A stretch of DNA of 64,000 bases, from the NCBI GenBank assembly GCA_947496145.1, contig CANMBS010000020.1, positions 30,481 to 94,480 on the forward strand. Reading direction: 5' to 3'. The number at the start of each line of letters is the position of its first letter. Positions within the stretch are counted from its first letter, which is position 1. A program made the translations under genes and the position numbers. The stretch comes from an uncultured Pseudovibrio sp. Its GTDB lineage: Bacteria > Pseudomonadota > Alphaproteobacteria > Rhizobiales > Stappiaceae. Positions 26,001 to 34,616 of the stretch are shown here, one piece after another. A model generated the notes under the pieces. It made no database searches, was not told where the DNA came from, and saw only the letters and a list, made by a program, of their open reading frames with translations.

Positions 26001-26983
26001 ATTGTGCTGGGGCCAAGGTTTGCAGCGCTAGAGAAAATAACTTCTGTTCCGTCAACGTCTGTTCCACCTGTCCACGAACCTGTGCCGGAAAGTGTGGTCG
26101 TGCCATCACCCGCAAACCGGATAGCTCCGTTACCAGAGATGTTGCCACTAAGAACAAAATTGCCTGAAGATGTGTTCAGAAAATTTGCGTCGCTTGCCGC
26201 CGCTCCATCAACGACCAGCATATCGCCAGTGATGATTGTGCTTCCAATTGCGGTAAGACTGCCCCCGGTAAATTCAAATTGGCCTTGCCCGGCAGAGTTT
26301 GTGTTTATGAACTCGACATTTGCTCCTTCATCTATGGTCATTTTACCGCCAAACAAGCTGTTGTTGGATGTAAGCCGTGTTGTTCCTTCTTCAAAAAAGA
26401 TATCTCCGGCCCCATCTTCAGCGGAGTTCAACTGGCCGATAAGATGTTCACCTTCGGTGCTGGTGGCATTGAAGACAGCGGTGGCTCCATTGAAGAAAAT
26501 GAGGTCTCTGACATTAATAACCCCCGGCGCTGCTGCCGGATCACCAAGGGCACCGCCGACATTAAGTGTCCCGTCACTCTGAATAATCATACTGGTTGAA
26601 GGGGCGAGTAAAGTGCCTCCGGTTGAAAGATTGACTGTGCCTTGATCCGGAGCGACTCCATTACCAATCTGGAGCAAAACAGCGGGGCCGACCTGCACCA
26701 GAGATCCATTATCAGTGATTGTCAAAACACCATTGGAGCCAAGTTGCGCGACACCTAGCAAAGCGCCGAAAGTGGCCACTTCCCCCCCAGAGATATTAAG
26801 GGTCCCGTCCAGGCCGGCCCCAATAAATAAACCTTCAGAGGCATCGATGGTGTCTGGTGGGATGTTTACAGTGCCGGTAATAATCTCCTGCGCATTTGCA
26901 AAACCGGTCAGGGAAGCAATCAGGCAGGTAAGACTGAGACTTAACAGTGCGCAGGCTTTAGGAAGACGCTCTTTGTACCACAT
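23048..26983 (-). CDS. Type V secretion autotransporter
   Basis: A 1311-residue autotransporter. A signal peptide (ACALLSLSLTCLIASLTGFANA) leads into a long passenger of repeated beta-helix strands rich in G, S, T, N and D. Autotransporter-associated repeats are visible, for example LKKLGAGTLVLGGAGNSFSG and VKDGPGTLILSDG. The last 275 or so residues form the outer-membrane barrel, and the chain ends in FVQY, an aromatic C-terminus typical for barrel insertion. No protease motif was seen in the passenger, so an adhesin is more likely than an enzyme. It appears monocistronic. Confidence 0.9.
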   Translation of the reverse strand: MWYKERLPKACALLSLSLTCLIASLTGFANAQEIITGTVNIPPDTIDASEGLFIGAGLDGTLNISGGEVATFGALLGVAQLGSNGVLTITDNGSLVQVGPAVLLQIGNGVAPDQGTVNLSTGGTLLAPSTSMIIQSDGTLNVGGALGDPAAAPGVINVRDLIFFNGATAVFNATSTEGEHLIGQLNSAEDGAGDIFFEEGTTRLTSNNSLFGGKMTIDEGANVEFINTNSAGQGQFEFTGGSLTAIGSTIITGDMLVVDGAAASDANFLNTSSGNFVLSGNISGNGAIRFAGDGTTTLSGTGSWTGGTDVDGTEVIFSSAANLGPSTIELNNGQLTFIGTTATLSNLIDLDGSSAMEVGLGNSLTVSNDISGTGSLKKLGAGTLVLGGAGNSFSGGLDLSAGTVQFEAAANIGSGNLVFYGGDLSFISSSDASIANTIEMHSNGTLDVASARTLTLTGNIIDGDAAGALTIGSGGTVDLQGNNTFSGGLFVQEFSSVIFSDTDNIGTGTVGLSNGHLLYTGSSNVNFSTLSIASGTSNAITINDNTVDIEISSNLSGSGNLTLEGGNSNTLSGTNTLWTGDLSLTDTELIFSSAENVGNGNVSFSLNSSFLTFTGGGSVTLSDIVFSGVGNEVRATNNSGVINITSGLTGSDQIKFAGPGKVNLLGDNSGYSADIEIDSGTIGLQGFTTSGIGSGNVVLNGGRLRYLGAGAETVDTTTLQVSNAANTIEVASTSAALTWTGAAAPGGGTFVKDGPGTLILSDGTKALVSSTINEGIMQIGASSSDASTLTGDLTVNTGGILAGYGTASGGVTLNGGTISPGSSFGIITLGSLDASGTGGALEIEIGSDPVTGMANTDQIQILSGGSVDLTGITLNLVSVMGATPVKIGDEFVIIDNLSPAGTQPPIGVLSPVNHDMFMLDVNVINGAPEDANDIVLQFIRSTNDFNDLANTRNEHAVTEALDTTNESGELFTELAPLSNTQISALLNPLAGEINASTRAILLSDSRYLRQAVNDRLYKAHSAFAAEVDDDTVSGKVGPYEMWGQVYGSWGEFFSDGNARTTGRSVAGLLVGVDTAVYDIMQLGVVAGFGRTSINISSIDASSDSDSYSIGAYASLNPISGAKLRGGVAGTWYNITTDRDVNLFPQETLTSDQFAGSLQVFGELGYTLESTYGNLEPFAGVAYAYLSGPGFNEAGGQAALRADSQSNSLTFLSLGTRGEFDLSNYFYSDTSFVGLAAWQYSSANTLNYTQSFIDSGNPFTVASVPIARNVALVEAGLESRLAQNIQLNINYYGLLADQAVDHGVNARLFVQY

Positions 26984-27893
26984 TTCAACACCAAATATTT
27001 ACTAGTGACATCAGTTCCAGGACACTCGCTCAGTCAACACAGCCATTACAGAGGTCTGCGCACAGAAAAAACGGCCTCTATGCAAGTAATCTGGTTAGTT
27101 TCATTCGCGTCACACGAATATGCGTCATTCGATTGAATGCCTGTGAAAAGATAGGGGGTATACTTTCACAGTATACATGAGGCTCAGTGCAACGTGATTC
27201 ACTCTAAGATTTGTTATCTCTTATTCAAGTTTTAATGGTGTTCAAGTTGTGGAGATTGCAGGAGTTAACAAGTGTAAAATATTTAAATTATTCCATCAAA
27301 TGCATATTTTTGACTACACGTTCACCTATAGTTTACTCAGGTCACATGAATACTATGTGAGTTCTGCAAAGCTGAAACGAATCTAAGGCCTGATTAAGGC
27401 TTCAGATCATTATCTGTCATAGCGAGGATCACAACACTGCTGGCGCGATACAAAAGCGAGCGAAGTTAAACCACTCAGAGTAATTATTCCGGATAAACCT
27501 ATAATATTTATCGTGTCATTTTACTATTAATGTAGTAGGGGTGGGATATACCTATGTGTATTTCGTATAGTTCAACTAATTTTATGTATATAGGGGCGGA
27601 GTTTGCAATATTGGCTGATGGGCAATCTTCCAGTTAACTGATGCGCCGATATTCTTTTATGATCGCTTGCGGTTGGCGGTATGATGACATTAAGCCAGAA
27701 AATCGGTCAGGCGTGCTGCTCGTTCTGGCAGGACAGCGGAACATTCCTTCCATTACCTGCAAAAGACAGAGTGAGAAGGGATGTGTTTCTTTACGCCATT
27801 CACGCACTCCCCCCAACAGATCATTGTAGAAGACACATTTTTGCTGTAATTCACGGCAAAAACCGCCATGGGGTAAACAACGAGTTGGGTAGC
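26984..27893. other. Intergenic region between autotransporter and bioB
   Basis: About 900 bases with no convincing gene. Short ORFs in both directions lack ribosome-binding sites. Visible elements are an inverted repeat TGTGAAA...TTTCACA at about 27145-27175, overlapping the palindrome GTATAC, and a low-GC stretch from 27240 to 27600 that should hold promoters for the flanking divergent genes. I did not find an obvious BioR operator (TTATMKATAA) near bioB. Confidence 0.6.
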
Positions 27894-28889
27894 GTGCTAA
27901 AAACATCTGAAATTCGCAATAACTGGACACGTGAAGAGGCTGAGGCGCTTTACAATCTGCCGTTTAATGATCTTCTGTTTCAAGCTCACTGTACGCATCG
28001 TGAGAATTTTGATCCTAATGAGGTTCAGCAAAGTCAGCTTTTGAGCATCAAGACCGGCGGGTGTGCGGAAGATTGTGCGTATTGCAGCCAGTCTGCACGC
28101 AACAACGCAGACCTGCCTGCATCCAAGCTTCTGGAAGTGCAGATGGTGCTTGAAGAAGCAAAGCGAGCCAAGGAAGGCGGTGCGACCCGCTATTGCATGG
28201 GGGCTGCCTGGCGCTCGCCTAAAGACCGCGACATGCGCGCCATTGAAATGATGGTGGAGGGCGTTAAAGAGCTGGGCATGGAAAGCTGCATGACGCTTGG
28301 CATGCTGACCCCTGAACAGATTTTGCGCCTTAAGGATGCTGGTCTGGATTACTACAACCACAACATCGACACCTCTGAGCGCTATTACAGTGAAATCATC
28401 ACCACTCGTAAGTTCTCTGACCGTATTGATACGCTCAATATGGTGAAGGAGGCAGGCATTAAGGTGTGTTCCGGCGGTATTGTCGGCATGGGCGAGAAGG
28501 AAATGGATCGCCTTGATATGCTGGTTTCGCTGGCAACTTTGGAAGAGCATCCGGACAGTGTTCCAATCAACATGCTTATTCCGATTGAGGGCACACCGCT
28601 TCAGGATGCTGAACCGGTTGATCCCATTGATTTTGTGCGTCTGATTGCTGTTGCGCGTATCATGATGCCGAAGTCTCATGTGCGCCTTTCTGCGGGGCGG
28701 ACGGAAATGTCTGATGAGACGCAGGCCATGAGTTTCTTTGCGGGGGCAAACTCCATCTTTAAAGGTGATACGCTGCTGACAACGGACAATCCTGAGGACA
28801 GCAAGGATGCGGCGTTGTTCAAGCGTCTTGGCATTCGTCCGATGGGTGTAAAAAGCTGTGGGGCAGCGGCTCATGAGCCTGCTGAGTAA
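27894..28889 (+). CDS. bioB: Biotin synthase
   Basis: A 331-residue radical SAM enzyme that inserts sulfur into dethiobiotin, the last step of biotin synthesis. The [4Fe-4S] triad C57-x3-C61-x2-C64 (in [12 protein letters not shown]) and the conserved [29 protein letters not shown] and RLSAGR segments match E. coli BioB. The long upstream frame has no usable ATG. The likely start is GTG 27894 (or TTG 27885), which gives the usual length. It opens the bioBFDAZ operon; bioF starts inside its last codons. Confidence 0.95.
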   Translation: MLKTSEIRNNWTREEAEALYNLPFNDLLFQAHCTHRENFDPNEVQQSQLLSIKTGGCAEDCAYCSQSARNNADLPASKLLEVQMVLEEAKRAKEGGATRYCMGAAWRSPKDRDMRAIEMMVEGVKELGMESCMTLGMLTPEQILRLKDAGLDYYNHNIDTSERYYSEIITTRKFSDRIDTLNMVKEAGIKVCSGGIVGMGEKEMDRLDMLVSLATLEEHPDSVPINMLIPIEGTPLQDAEPVDPIDFVRLIAVARIMMPKSHVRLSAGRTEMSDETQAMSFFAGANSIFKGDTLLTTDNPEDSKDAALFKRLGIRPMGVKSCGAAAHEPAE

Positions 28890-30012
28890 GCATTCTGGCG
28901 CACTGGAGCGACTGGCGGAGCGGGGCAGAACCCGTTCCCTGCTCAAGGCGCAGGCCTGCGATTTTTCCTCCAATGATTATCTGGCGCTGTCAACGGCGCC
29001 AGAATTGCGTTTGGCGGCAGAGCAAGCGCTTGCCCGTGGCGTTGGTCTGGGGGCAGGTGGTTCGCGCCTGCTGCGGGGCAATGATCCTGAGCATGAAGCG
29101 CTGGAACATGAAGCTGCTCAGTTGTTCGGCACAGAGAAGGCCCTGTTTTTCGGTGGTGGCTACAACGCCAATATGGCGCTGTTTTCAACCCTTCCACAGC
29201 AGGGCGATCTGGTGGTCTATGATCGCCTTATCCATGCCAGCGCACACGATGGGATGAAGCTTGGCTCAGCGGAAACGGTTGGGTTTATGCATAACTCCGT
29301 TGAGGATGCTGAGACACAGATTAAGGCCTGGCGTGGGCAGGGCGGTACAGGGCGTGTCTGGCTCGCCTGTGAGAGCCTTTATTCCATGGATGGGAATCAG
29401 GCACCTCTTGCAGAGCTGGTTGAGCTTGCTGATCGTCATGAGGCTTTTTTGCTGGTGGATGAGGCGCATGCCACTGGCGTACTGGGTGAGGGCGGCAAGG
29501 GGCTTGCAGCGGCCTTTGAGGGACGTGAAAATGTAATCTCGCTGCATACCTGTGGCAAGGCGCTTGGTGCGTCTGGTGCACTTGTGTGCGCCAGTGCGGT
29601 GCTGATTGATTACCTCATTAACCGGGCGCGGGGCTTTATTTATGCCACAGCACCTTCGCCGCTTGTTGCTTCCATCGTGCGGGCTTCGCTGATGCTGGTG
29701 CAAAAGCAGCCGGAGCGACGCGGGCGGCTGGCAGAGCTGGTTGCCTTTGCAAATGCTGAAATGGTGCAGGTATGCGGGCAACAGGGCAGCGGAACACATA
29801 TTCTGCCGTTCCTGATTGGCGATGATAAGCGCACCATGCGTGTTGCTGGTGTGATTCAGGAGCGTGGATTTGATGTTCGCGGTATTCGTCCGCCAACTGT
29901 GCCGCGCGGAACATCCCGCCTGCGAATTGCCTTAACCTTACATGCCAGCCAGCAGGATGTTTCCGCCCTGTTTGAAGTGCTGGCAGAAGAAATGGTTTTA
30001 GATTGCGTATGA
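28873..30012 (+). CDS. bioF: 8-amino-7-oxononanoate synthase
   Basis: A 379-residue PLP enzyme that joins pimeloyl-ACP and L-alanine to form KAPA. Alpha-oxoamine synthase features are present: the opening [17 protein letters not shown], the [11 protein letters not shown] block with the PLP-ring aspartate, and a C-terminal [17 protein letters not shown]. The PLP lysine lies in the short [11 protein letters not shown] motif. The ATG at 28873 overlaps the end of bioB; an alternative start at 28858 is weaker. It overlaps bioD by four bases. Confidence 0.95.
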   Translation: MSLLSKHSGALERLAERGRTRSLLKAQACDFSSNDYLALSTAPELRLAAEQALARGVGLGAGGSRLLRGNDPEHEALEHEAAQLFGTEKALFFGGGYNANMALFSTLPQQGDLVVYDRLIHASAHDGMKLGSAETVGFMHNSVEDAETQIKAWRGQGGTGRVWLACESLYSMDGNQAPLAELVELADRHEAFLLVDEAHATGVLGEGGKGLAAAFEGRENVISLHTCGKALGASGALVCASAVLIDYLINRARGFIYATAPSPLVASIVRASLMLVQKQPERRGRLAELVAFANAEMVQVCGQQGSGTHILPFLIGDDKRTMRVAGVIQERGFDVRGIRPPTVPRGTSRLRIALTLHASQQDVSALFEVLAEEMVLDCV

Positions 30013-30626
30013 CACATTCAATCGTTGTAACTGGTACGGACACTGGTATCGGGAAAACCATCTTCTCTGCTGCTTTGACGCAGGCGCTTGGGGCGACCTA
30101 CTGGAAGCCTGTGCAGTCTGGTCTGGAAGAGGAGACGGATACACAAGCGGTGGTTCGTCTGACGGGCTGCGAGGCGTTGCCTGAGACTTACCGGCTGGAT
30201 ATTCCCGCCAGCCCGCATTATTCGGCGGAGCAGGAAGGTGTTTTAATCGATGTGGATCGACTGAGCCTGCCGCAAGTGGAAGGTCCGGTTGTGGTTGAAG
30301 GGGCAGGCGGTCTTATGGTGCCGCTGACACGGGACACGCTTTACATTGACCTTTTCAAGCGCTGGAACGCGCCCGTTGTGCTGTGCGCACGCACCGGCCT
30401 GGGGACGATCAATCACACTCTGCTTTCCATTGAGGCTTTGCGCAAGCGGGGCTGCCCTTTGCTGGGCGTGGCTTTCATTGGTGATGAGGTTGCCGATTCT
30501 GAGCGCACTATCACCGAATATGCCGATGTGAAAAAGCTGGGCCGGTTGCCGCTTCTTTCTAAAATTACATCAGAAACACTCAAAGAGGCCTTTTTGCAGA
30601 ACTTCCTGCTGGAAGATTTTACGTAA
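30009..30626 (+). CDS. bioD: Dethiobiotin synthetase
   Basis: A 205-residue P-loop enzyme that closes the ureido ring of dethiobiotin from DAPA, CO2 and ATP. The P-loop TGTDTGIGKTIFS is complete, with YWKPVQSG, EGAGGLMVPL and RTGLGTINHTLLS as family motifs. The ATG overlaps the bioF stop as ATGA. An upstream TTG at 30003 is unlikely to be used. Confidence 0.95.
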   Translation: MTHSIVVTGTDTGIGKTIFSAALTQALGATYWKPVQSGLEEETDTQAVVRLTGCEALPETYRLDIPASPHYSAEQEGVLIDVDRLSLPQVEGPVVVEGAGGLMVPLTRDTLYIDLFKRWNAPVVLCARTGLGTINHTLLSIEALRKRGCPLLGVAFIGDEVADSERTITEYADVKKLGRLPLLSKITSETLKEAFLQNFLLEDFT

Positions 30627-30645
30627 GGCACGGAGATAAGGCGTC

Positions 30646-31905
30646 ATGACAACACGTTCACCCATCTGGCATCCGTTTACGCAACATGCGGTGATGCCGG
30701 AGATGACAAAAATTACTGGCGGGTCTGGCGCTTACCTCACCAAAGCTGATGGCGCAAAGATGCTGGATGCGATCTCGTCGTGGTGGGTGGTCACACATGG
30801 GCATTGCCATCCGCACGTGATCGGTACGATCAAGGAACAGGCTGAGAAGCTGGATCAGGTGATTTTTGCAGGACATACCCATGATCCGGCGGAACGCCTT
30901 GCCCGGCAGTTGCTTGAAGTGACGCCTGACGGGCTGGACTATGTGTTCTTTTCAGACAGCGGCTCAACTGCTGTAGAAGTGGCGCTTAAAATGGCGCTTG
31001 GCTACTGGCATCATGTGGGTGAGCGGCGGCAACGGATCGTGGTGATGGAACACAGCTATCACGGCGATACGATCGGTACCATGTCTGTTGGCGAGCGCGG
31101 TGTGTTTAACCAGCCTTACAATCCGCTGCTGTTTGATGTGGCGAAAGTTCCTTTCCCAGTCAAAGCGCAGGAGCAGGTTATGCTGGACGCGCTTGACAAG
31201 CTTTGTGCGCAAGGGGATGTGGCAGCGTTTATCGTTGAGCCGCTGGTGCTCGGTGCCGGGGGCATGTTGATGTACACCGCAGAAACGTTGCGAGCTATGC
31301 ATGAGATCTGCAAAAAGCACGGTGTGTTGTTTATTGCCGATGAAGTCATGACCGGCTGGGGACGCACGGGCAAAATGTTTGCCTGCGAGCATGCGCAGGT
31401 CACCCCTGACATCGCTTGCTACTCCAAGGGGCTGACAGGTGGCTCTTTGCCGCTTGCGGTGACCATGTGCTCCGGCGCGATCTATGACGCGCATTATTCT
31501 ACGGACCGGAGCAAGACGTTTTTTCATTCCAGCTCTTATACGGCGAACCCGATTGCCTGTGCAGCAGCGGTTGCCAATCTGGAGATCTGGGAGAGTGAGC
31601 CGGTTTATGAGCGCATTGAGAGACTTGCTGCTATGCAGTCCGCAGGTTTGGCACGTTTTGAGAGTGACGAACGCTTCACCAATCTGCGCCAGCGCGGCAC
31701 CATTGCGGCGATGGATATTCAGGTAAAGGACCACGGCTATCTTTCTGACGTGGGACCGCGCCTCTATGCGTTCTTCCAGAGTAAAAATCTGCTGCTAAGA
31801 CCGCTTGGCAATACGCTTTATGCGATGCCGCCCTACTGCACCTCTCAAGGTGATATAGATAATATTTACAATGCAATAGCAGAGGGTGCTGATGAATTGC
31901 TTTAA
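30646..31905 (+). CDS. bioA: DAPA aminotransferase
   Basis: A 419-residue class III aminotransferase (SAM-dependent KAPA to DAPA). Features include HPFTQHA near the start, SSWWVVTHGH, HSYHGDTIG, the PLP-contacting aspartate in FIADEVMTGWGRTG and the lysine in CYSKGLTGG. The C-terminus LLLRPLGNTLYAMPPYC is typical. It is separated from bioD by 19 bases and overlaps bioZ by 14. Confidence 0.95.
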   Translation: MTTRSPIWHPFTQHAVMPEMTKITGGSGAYLTKADGAKMLDAISSWWVVTHGHCHPHVIGTIKEQAEKLDQVIFAGHTHDPAERLARQLLEVTPDGLDYVFFSDSGSTAVEVALKMALGYWHHVGERRQRIVVMEHSYHGDTIGTMSVGERGVFNQPYNPLLFDVAKVPFPVKAQEQVMLDALDKLCAQGDVAAFIVEPLVLGAGGMLMYTAETLRAMHEICKKHGVLFIADEVMTGWGRTGKMFACEHAQVTPDIACYSKGLTGGSLPLAVTMCSGAIYDAHYSTDRSKTFFHSSSYTANPIACAAAVANLEIWESEPVYERIERLAAMQSAGLARFESDERFTNLRQRGTIAAMDIQVKDHGYLSDVGPRLYAFFQSKNLLLRPLGNTLYAMPPYCTSQGDIDNIYNAIAEGADELL

Positions 31906-32884
31906 TGGGCGCGGTGGCCTTGTCGGGTTTGGTCATTACGCACCGGAGCGCCGCGTGCCTAATGCTGAAATTGAGCGGGATATGGGCCTTGAAGAGGGTT
32001 GGATTGAGCGGCGCACGGGTATTCAGGAGCGCCGCTATGTTGCCCCGGATCAGGCGCTGACCGATATCGCTTTGCCTGCGGCTCAGATGGCGATTGAGGA
32101 TTCTGGCATTGATCCGGCAAAGATCGGTCTGACACTGCTTGCAACCAGTACGCCGGATCATTTGCTGCCGCCTTCTGCACCGCTGCTGGTGCATAAGCTT
32201 GGCCTGCCAAACTCCGGCGGAATTGATATGGCAGGAGCCTGTGCGGGGTTCCTGTATGCGCTGGCAATGGCAGATGCTTACGCCAAAGCCCAGGGGATTG
32301 CGGTGCTCGTGGTGGCTGCGAATATCCTCAGTCGCCGGATCAACCCCCAAGAGCGGGCGAGCCGCGTGCTGTTTGCAGATGCAGCCGGGGCTGTCGTGGT
32401 ATTGCCGCCCGTACGGGAGGGTCAGGGAATACTGGCAAGTGATCTGGCCTCTGATGGGGCTTACTACGATCTGATCAAGATTTCAGGTGGTGGGAGCCGC
32501 AATCCCTATCGCCCGGACATGGACCCCAACGAATACCTGATGAGCCTGAAAGGCGGGCAGACTGTGTTTGCCAGAGCTGTTGCAACACTCACCAGTTCTG
32601 CCCAGAAGGTCTTGAATAAGGCAGGGCTTACGGCTGCTGATGTGGACCATTTTGCACCGCATCAGGCGAACTCCCGTATCATTGATGCAGCTGAAAGTAA
32701 TATTGGAATAAACTCTGATAATACACTGATAACACTGAATAAATTTGGAAATAGTTCTGCTGCGACTATTCCGTTCTCTCTCTCCAGATGCCGGGAAACA
32801 CGTTCTTACAGAGAAGGTGATACGTTCCTTCTTTCTGCCATTGGGGCAGGGTTTGTAAGCGGTTCGTTGCTGGTGGGGTTATAA
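31892..32884 (+). CDS. bioZ: BioZ, KAS III-like pimeloyl-ACP precursor synthase
   Basis: A 330-residue FabH-like ketoacyl synthase. The catalytic Cys117 lies in AGACAGF, with the HQANSRI histidine and the NKFGNSSAATIP asparagine. In alphaproteobacteria BioZ starts pimeloyl synthesis from glutaryl-CoA and malonyl-ACP, replacing BioC/BioH (known for the family). Its place as the last gene of bioBFDA makes it BioZ and not FabH. The ATG at 31892 overlaps the bioA end. The C-terminal 50 codons are AT-richer than the rest of the gene. Confidence 0.92.
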   Translation: MNCFNGRGGLVGFGHYAPERRVPNAEIERDMGLEEGWIERRTGIQERRYVAPDQALTDIALPAAQMAIEDSGIDPAKIGLTLLATSTPDHLLPPSAPLLVHKLGLPNSGGIDMAGACAGFLYALAMADAYAKAQGIAVLVVAANILSRRINPQERASRVLFADAAGAVVVLPPVREGQGILASDLASDGAYYDLIKISGGGSRNPYRPDMDPNEYLMSLKGGQTVFARAVATLTSSAQKVLNKAGLTAADVDHFAPHQANSRIIDAAESNIGINSDNTLITLNKFGNSSAATIPFSLSRCRETRSYREGDTFLLSAIGAGFVSGSLLVGL

Positions 32885-32897
32885 GACATCGCGTAAA

Positions 32898-32925
32898 GAT
32901 GGGGTGCCTTGCAGGCAGCCCCATC
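32898..32925. terminator. Convergent hairpin between bioZ and ferritin
   Basis: GATGGGG pairs with CCCCATC and TGCC with GGCA around TTGCA, with one bulged G. It lies between two convergent genes and can end transcripts from both sides. It has no long T run, so efficiency is uncertain. Confidence 0.65.
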
Positions 32926-32944
32926 AAATGCTGTGAAGCGCTTA

Positions 32945-33439
32945 TCAGGCCTGACGCTGCGCCATCTGGTCGTCGAGTGTGAGCAGGTGCCAGCGGTCAT
33001 CTCCGGCAGCTTTTACCTGATCCAGTACACGGCGGAACAGGTCTTCCTCTTCGATTTGCTCTTCTAGGAACCAGTGCAGCATATTCTGGGTGCCGTATTC
33101 TTTTTCTTCATGGGCCAGATCAAAGAGTGCGTGAATTTGAGCTGTGACCTGAACTTCCATTTTCAGAGCCAGCTCGATTGCTTCAACAGCGGAGGAAAAT
33201 GCTACAGCTGGAGCATCGATGCCTTTTAAGGTCACACGGGAGTCGCGTTTTACGATAAAGTCGTAGATACGCATGGCGTGCTCGGTCTCTTCCTTGGAGT
33301 GAAGGCGGAACCATTTTGCAAAACCGGGCAGCTCGCAGGAATCAAAATAAGCGGCCACAGCAAGATATGTATAGGATGCACTGAGCTCCTGATTGATCTG
33401 GTTGTTCAGGGCGTCTGCAACTTTTGCATTCAGCATCAT
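32945..33439 (-). CDS. ftnA: Non-heme ferritin
   Basis: A 164-residue FtnA-like ferritin. The ferroxidase centre is readable: Glu in NQELSASYTYLAVA, EETEHAMRIYDF and the later Glu and Gln ligands (HEEKEYGTQNMLHWFLEEQIEEE). It stores iron as a 24-mer. It is divergent from norEF, and the FNR-type palindrome lies 61 bases upstream of its start, so it could respond to oxygen or nitrogen oxides. There are two adjacent ATG codons; the second is as plausible. Confidence 0.92.
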   Translation of the reverse strand: MMLNAKVADALNNQINQELSASYTYLAVAAYFDSCELPGFAKWFRLHSKEETEHAMRIYDFIVKRDSRVTLKGIDAPAVAFSSAVEAIELALKMEVQVTAQIHALFDLAHEEKEYGTQNMLHWFLEEQIEEEDLFRRVLDQVKAAGDDRWHLLTLDDQMAQRQA

Positions 33440-33499
33440 AAGTCCTCTCCTTTACGAAAAATTTCTTACACAGGGTCAGCTTCCGCACGGATAAAAACC

Positions 33500-33513
33500 T
33501 TGATCGAGATCAA
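33500..33513. promoter_or_regulatory. Perfect FNR/DNR/NnrR-type palindrome
   Basis: TTGATCGAGATCAA matches TTGAT-N4-ATCAA on both half-sites. It sits between ferritin (minus, 61 bases) and norE (plus, 184 bases), as expected for a Crp/FNR-family site controlling denitrification genes under low oxygen or nitric oxide. Which gene it controls cannot be decided from position alone. Confidence 0.75.
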
Positions 33514-33696
33514 GACGAACAGAAATATGTTTGCAATTGCAATCGATTAGCAATGGCGACTGAAAATTCTGATGTGTTTGTGAATGATAGGATCAGGCTA
33601 AAAGATATGTTTTAGTTACATCTATTAGCGCTCGCGCAAGGACCAGCATTCCAAATCACATTAGCAGTTGGCGAAGTGGAAGGCAGGGGCACTTGA

Positions 33697-34308
33697 ATGA
33701 CCGGAATTTCTCAATATGACGATGAGCGCGTAGAACCAGAACGTCCAGTTCCAATGTCTCCCTGGGCATTGGAGCGGCTTCCTGGTGATCCGATGATGTG
33801 GATTCTGATCACCAGCGAGATTTTAGTATTTGGCGGCGCGCTATGGGCCTTTGCTGGCAGTGAACTTTTGAACCCGGAGATCTACCGGGAAGCGCGCAGC
33901 CATCTGAATGTGCCTCTGGCAACGTTCAACACGCTGATCCTGCTGACCTCAGGTCTGTTTGCTGCCTTTGCAGTGCGGTTTGGCAAGGCGGGAAACACCG
34001 CAAAGACGCGATTGTCACTGCTGAGCGCCGGATTGCTTGGCGTGCTTTTTATGGCGCTGAAAATCTACGAATATAGCGAAAAGCTTGCTTTGGGCTTGGA
34101 TATAGAGACCAACACATTTTACACGCTCTACTATCTGGTGACCGGGTTCCATCTGGCGCATGTGATTTTTGGTTTGATCATCCTTGGCATTATTGCTGCA
34201 TGGCCCAGTGAGGACAATCTGGAATCTGGCACGGCCTTCTGGCATATGGTGGATCTGATCTGGGTGATCATTTTCCCAATTTTCTATCTCATGGGGCAGG
34301 GAGCGTGA
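33697..34308 (+). CDS. norE: Cytochrome c oxidase subunit III-like protein NorE
   Basis: A 203-residue membrane protein with five or so hydrophobic segments, related to oxidase subunit III and to NorE, which accompanies nitric oxide reductase. The DPMMWILITSEILVFGG segment and FHLAHVIFGL match the family. It shares ATGA-type overlap with norF. The core norCB genes are not in the window. Confidence 0.88.
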   Translation: MTGISQYDDERVEPERPVPMSPWALERLPGDPMMWILITSEILVFGGALWAFAGSELLNPEIYREARSHLNVPLATFNTLILLTSGLFAAFAVRFGKAGNTAKTRLSLLSAGLLGVLFMALKIYEYSEKLALGLDIETNTFYTLYYLVTGFHLAHVIFGLIILGIIAAWPSEDNLESGTAFWHMVDLIWVIIFPIFYLMGQGA

Positions 34309-34616
34309 TCATGGATCGTGATGATATAGTGGACCAGAAGCCTTCTTCTGGCGATTTGGTGAAAGCCTGGGGTGTTCTGGTTGTGCTTACACTAGCAGGC
34401 TATGGGCTAAGTCTGATCAACACCGCATTGCTCGCGTATACAGGGCCAGTGGTGATTGCCGCGCTGATCCTGTTTAAGACGAGGATCATTTTGAGGAGTT
34501 ACTTAGGATTGACCCGCTGTCCGGCATGGCTTTCGCTGCTTTCCACCATGATTACTGCTATTACCGTGGTGTGCGCCGGGCTGCTGATGGTCGTTATATA
34601 TGGAAACCTGCATTAG
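34305..34616 (+). CDS. norF: NorF-like small membrane protein
   Basis: A 103-residue protein with three hydrophobic segments and the IALILFKTRIILRSYLGL-like region (here VIAALILFKTRIILRSYLG) characteristic of NorF/oxidase subunit IV. NorE and NorF are accessory to nitric oxide reduction in denitrifiers. It overlaps norE by four bases. A second Met at codon 3 is an alternative start. Confidence 0.8.
   Translation: MIMDRDDIVDQKPSSGDLVKAWGVLVVLTLAGYGLSLINTALLAYTGPVVIAALILFKTRIILRSYLGLTRCPAWLSLLSTMITAITVVCAGLLMVVIYGNLH

Noticed and set aside
23767..26599. Plus-strand ORFs of up to 277 residues opposite the autotransporter
   Set aside because: They are antisense shadows of a repetitive Gly/Ser/Thr-rich coding sequence, with proline-rich low-complexity translations and no ribosome-binding sites.
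27641..27893. N-terminal extension of the bioB frame
   Set aside because: The extension lacks homology to BioB and has no good ribosome-binding site; a GTG or TTG start close to the conserved region is more plausible.
27897..28973. 358-codon minus-strand ORF opposite bioB
   Set aside because: BioB is unmistakable on the plus strand; the reverse translation has no family features and no promoter context.
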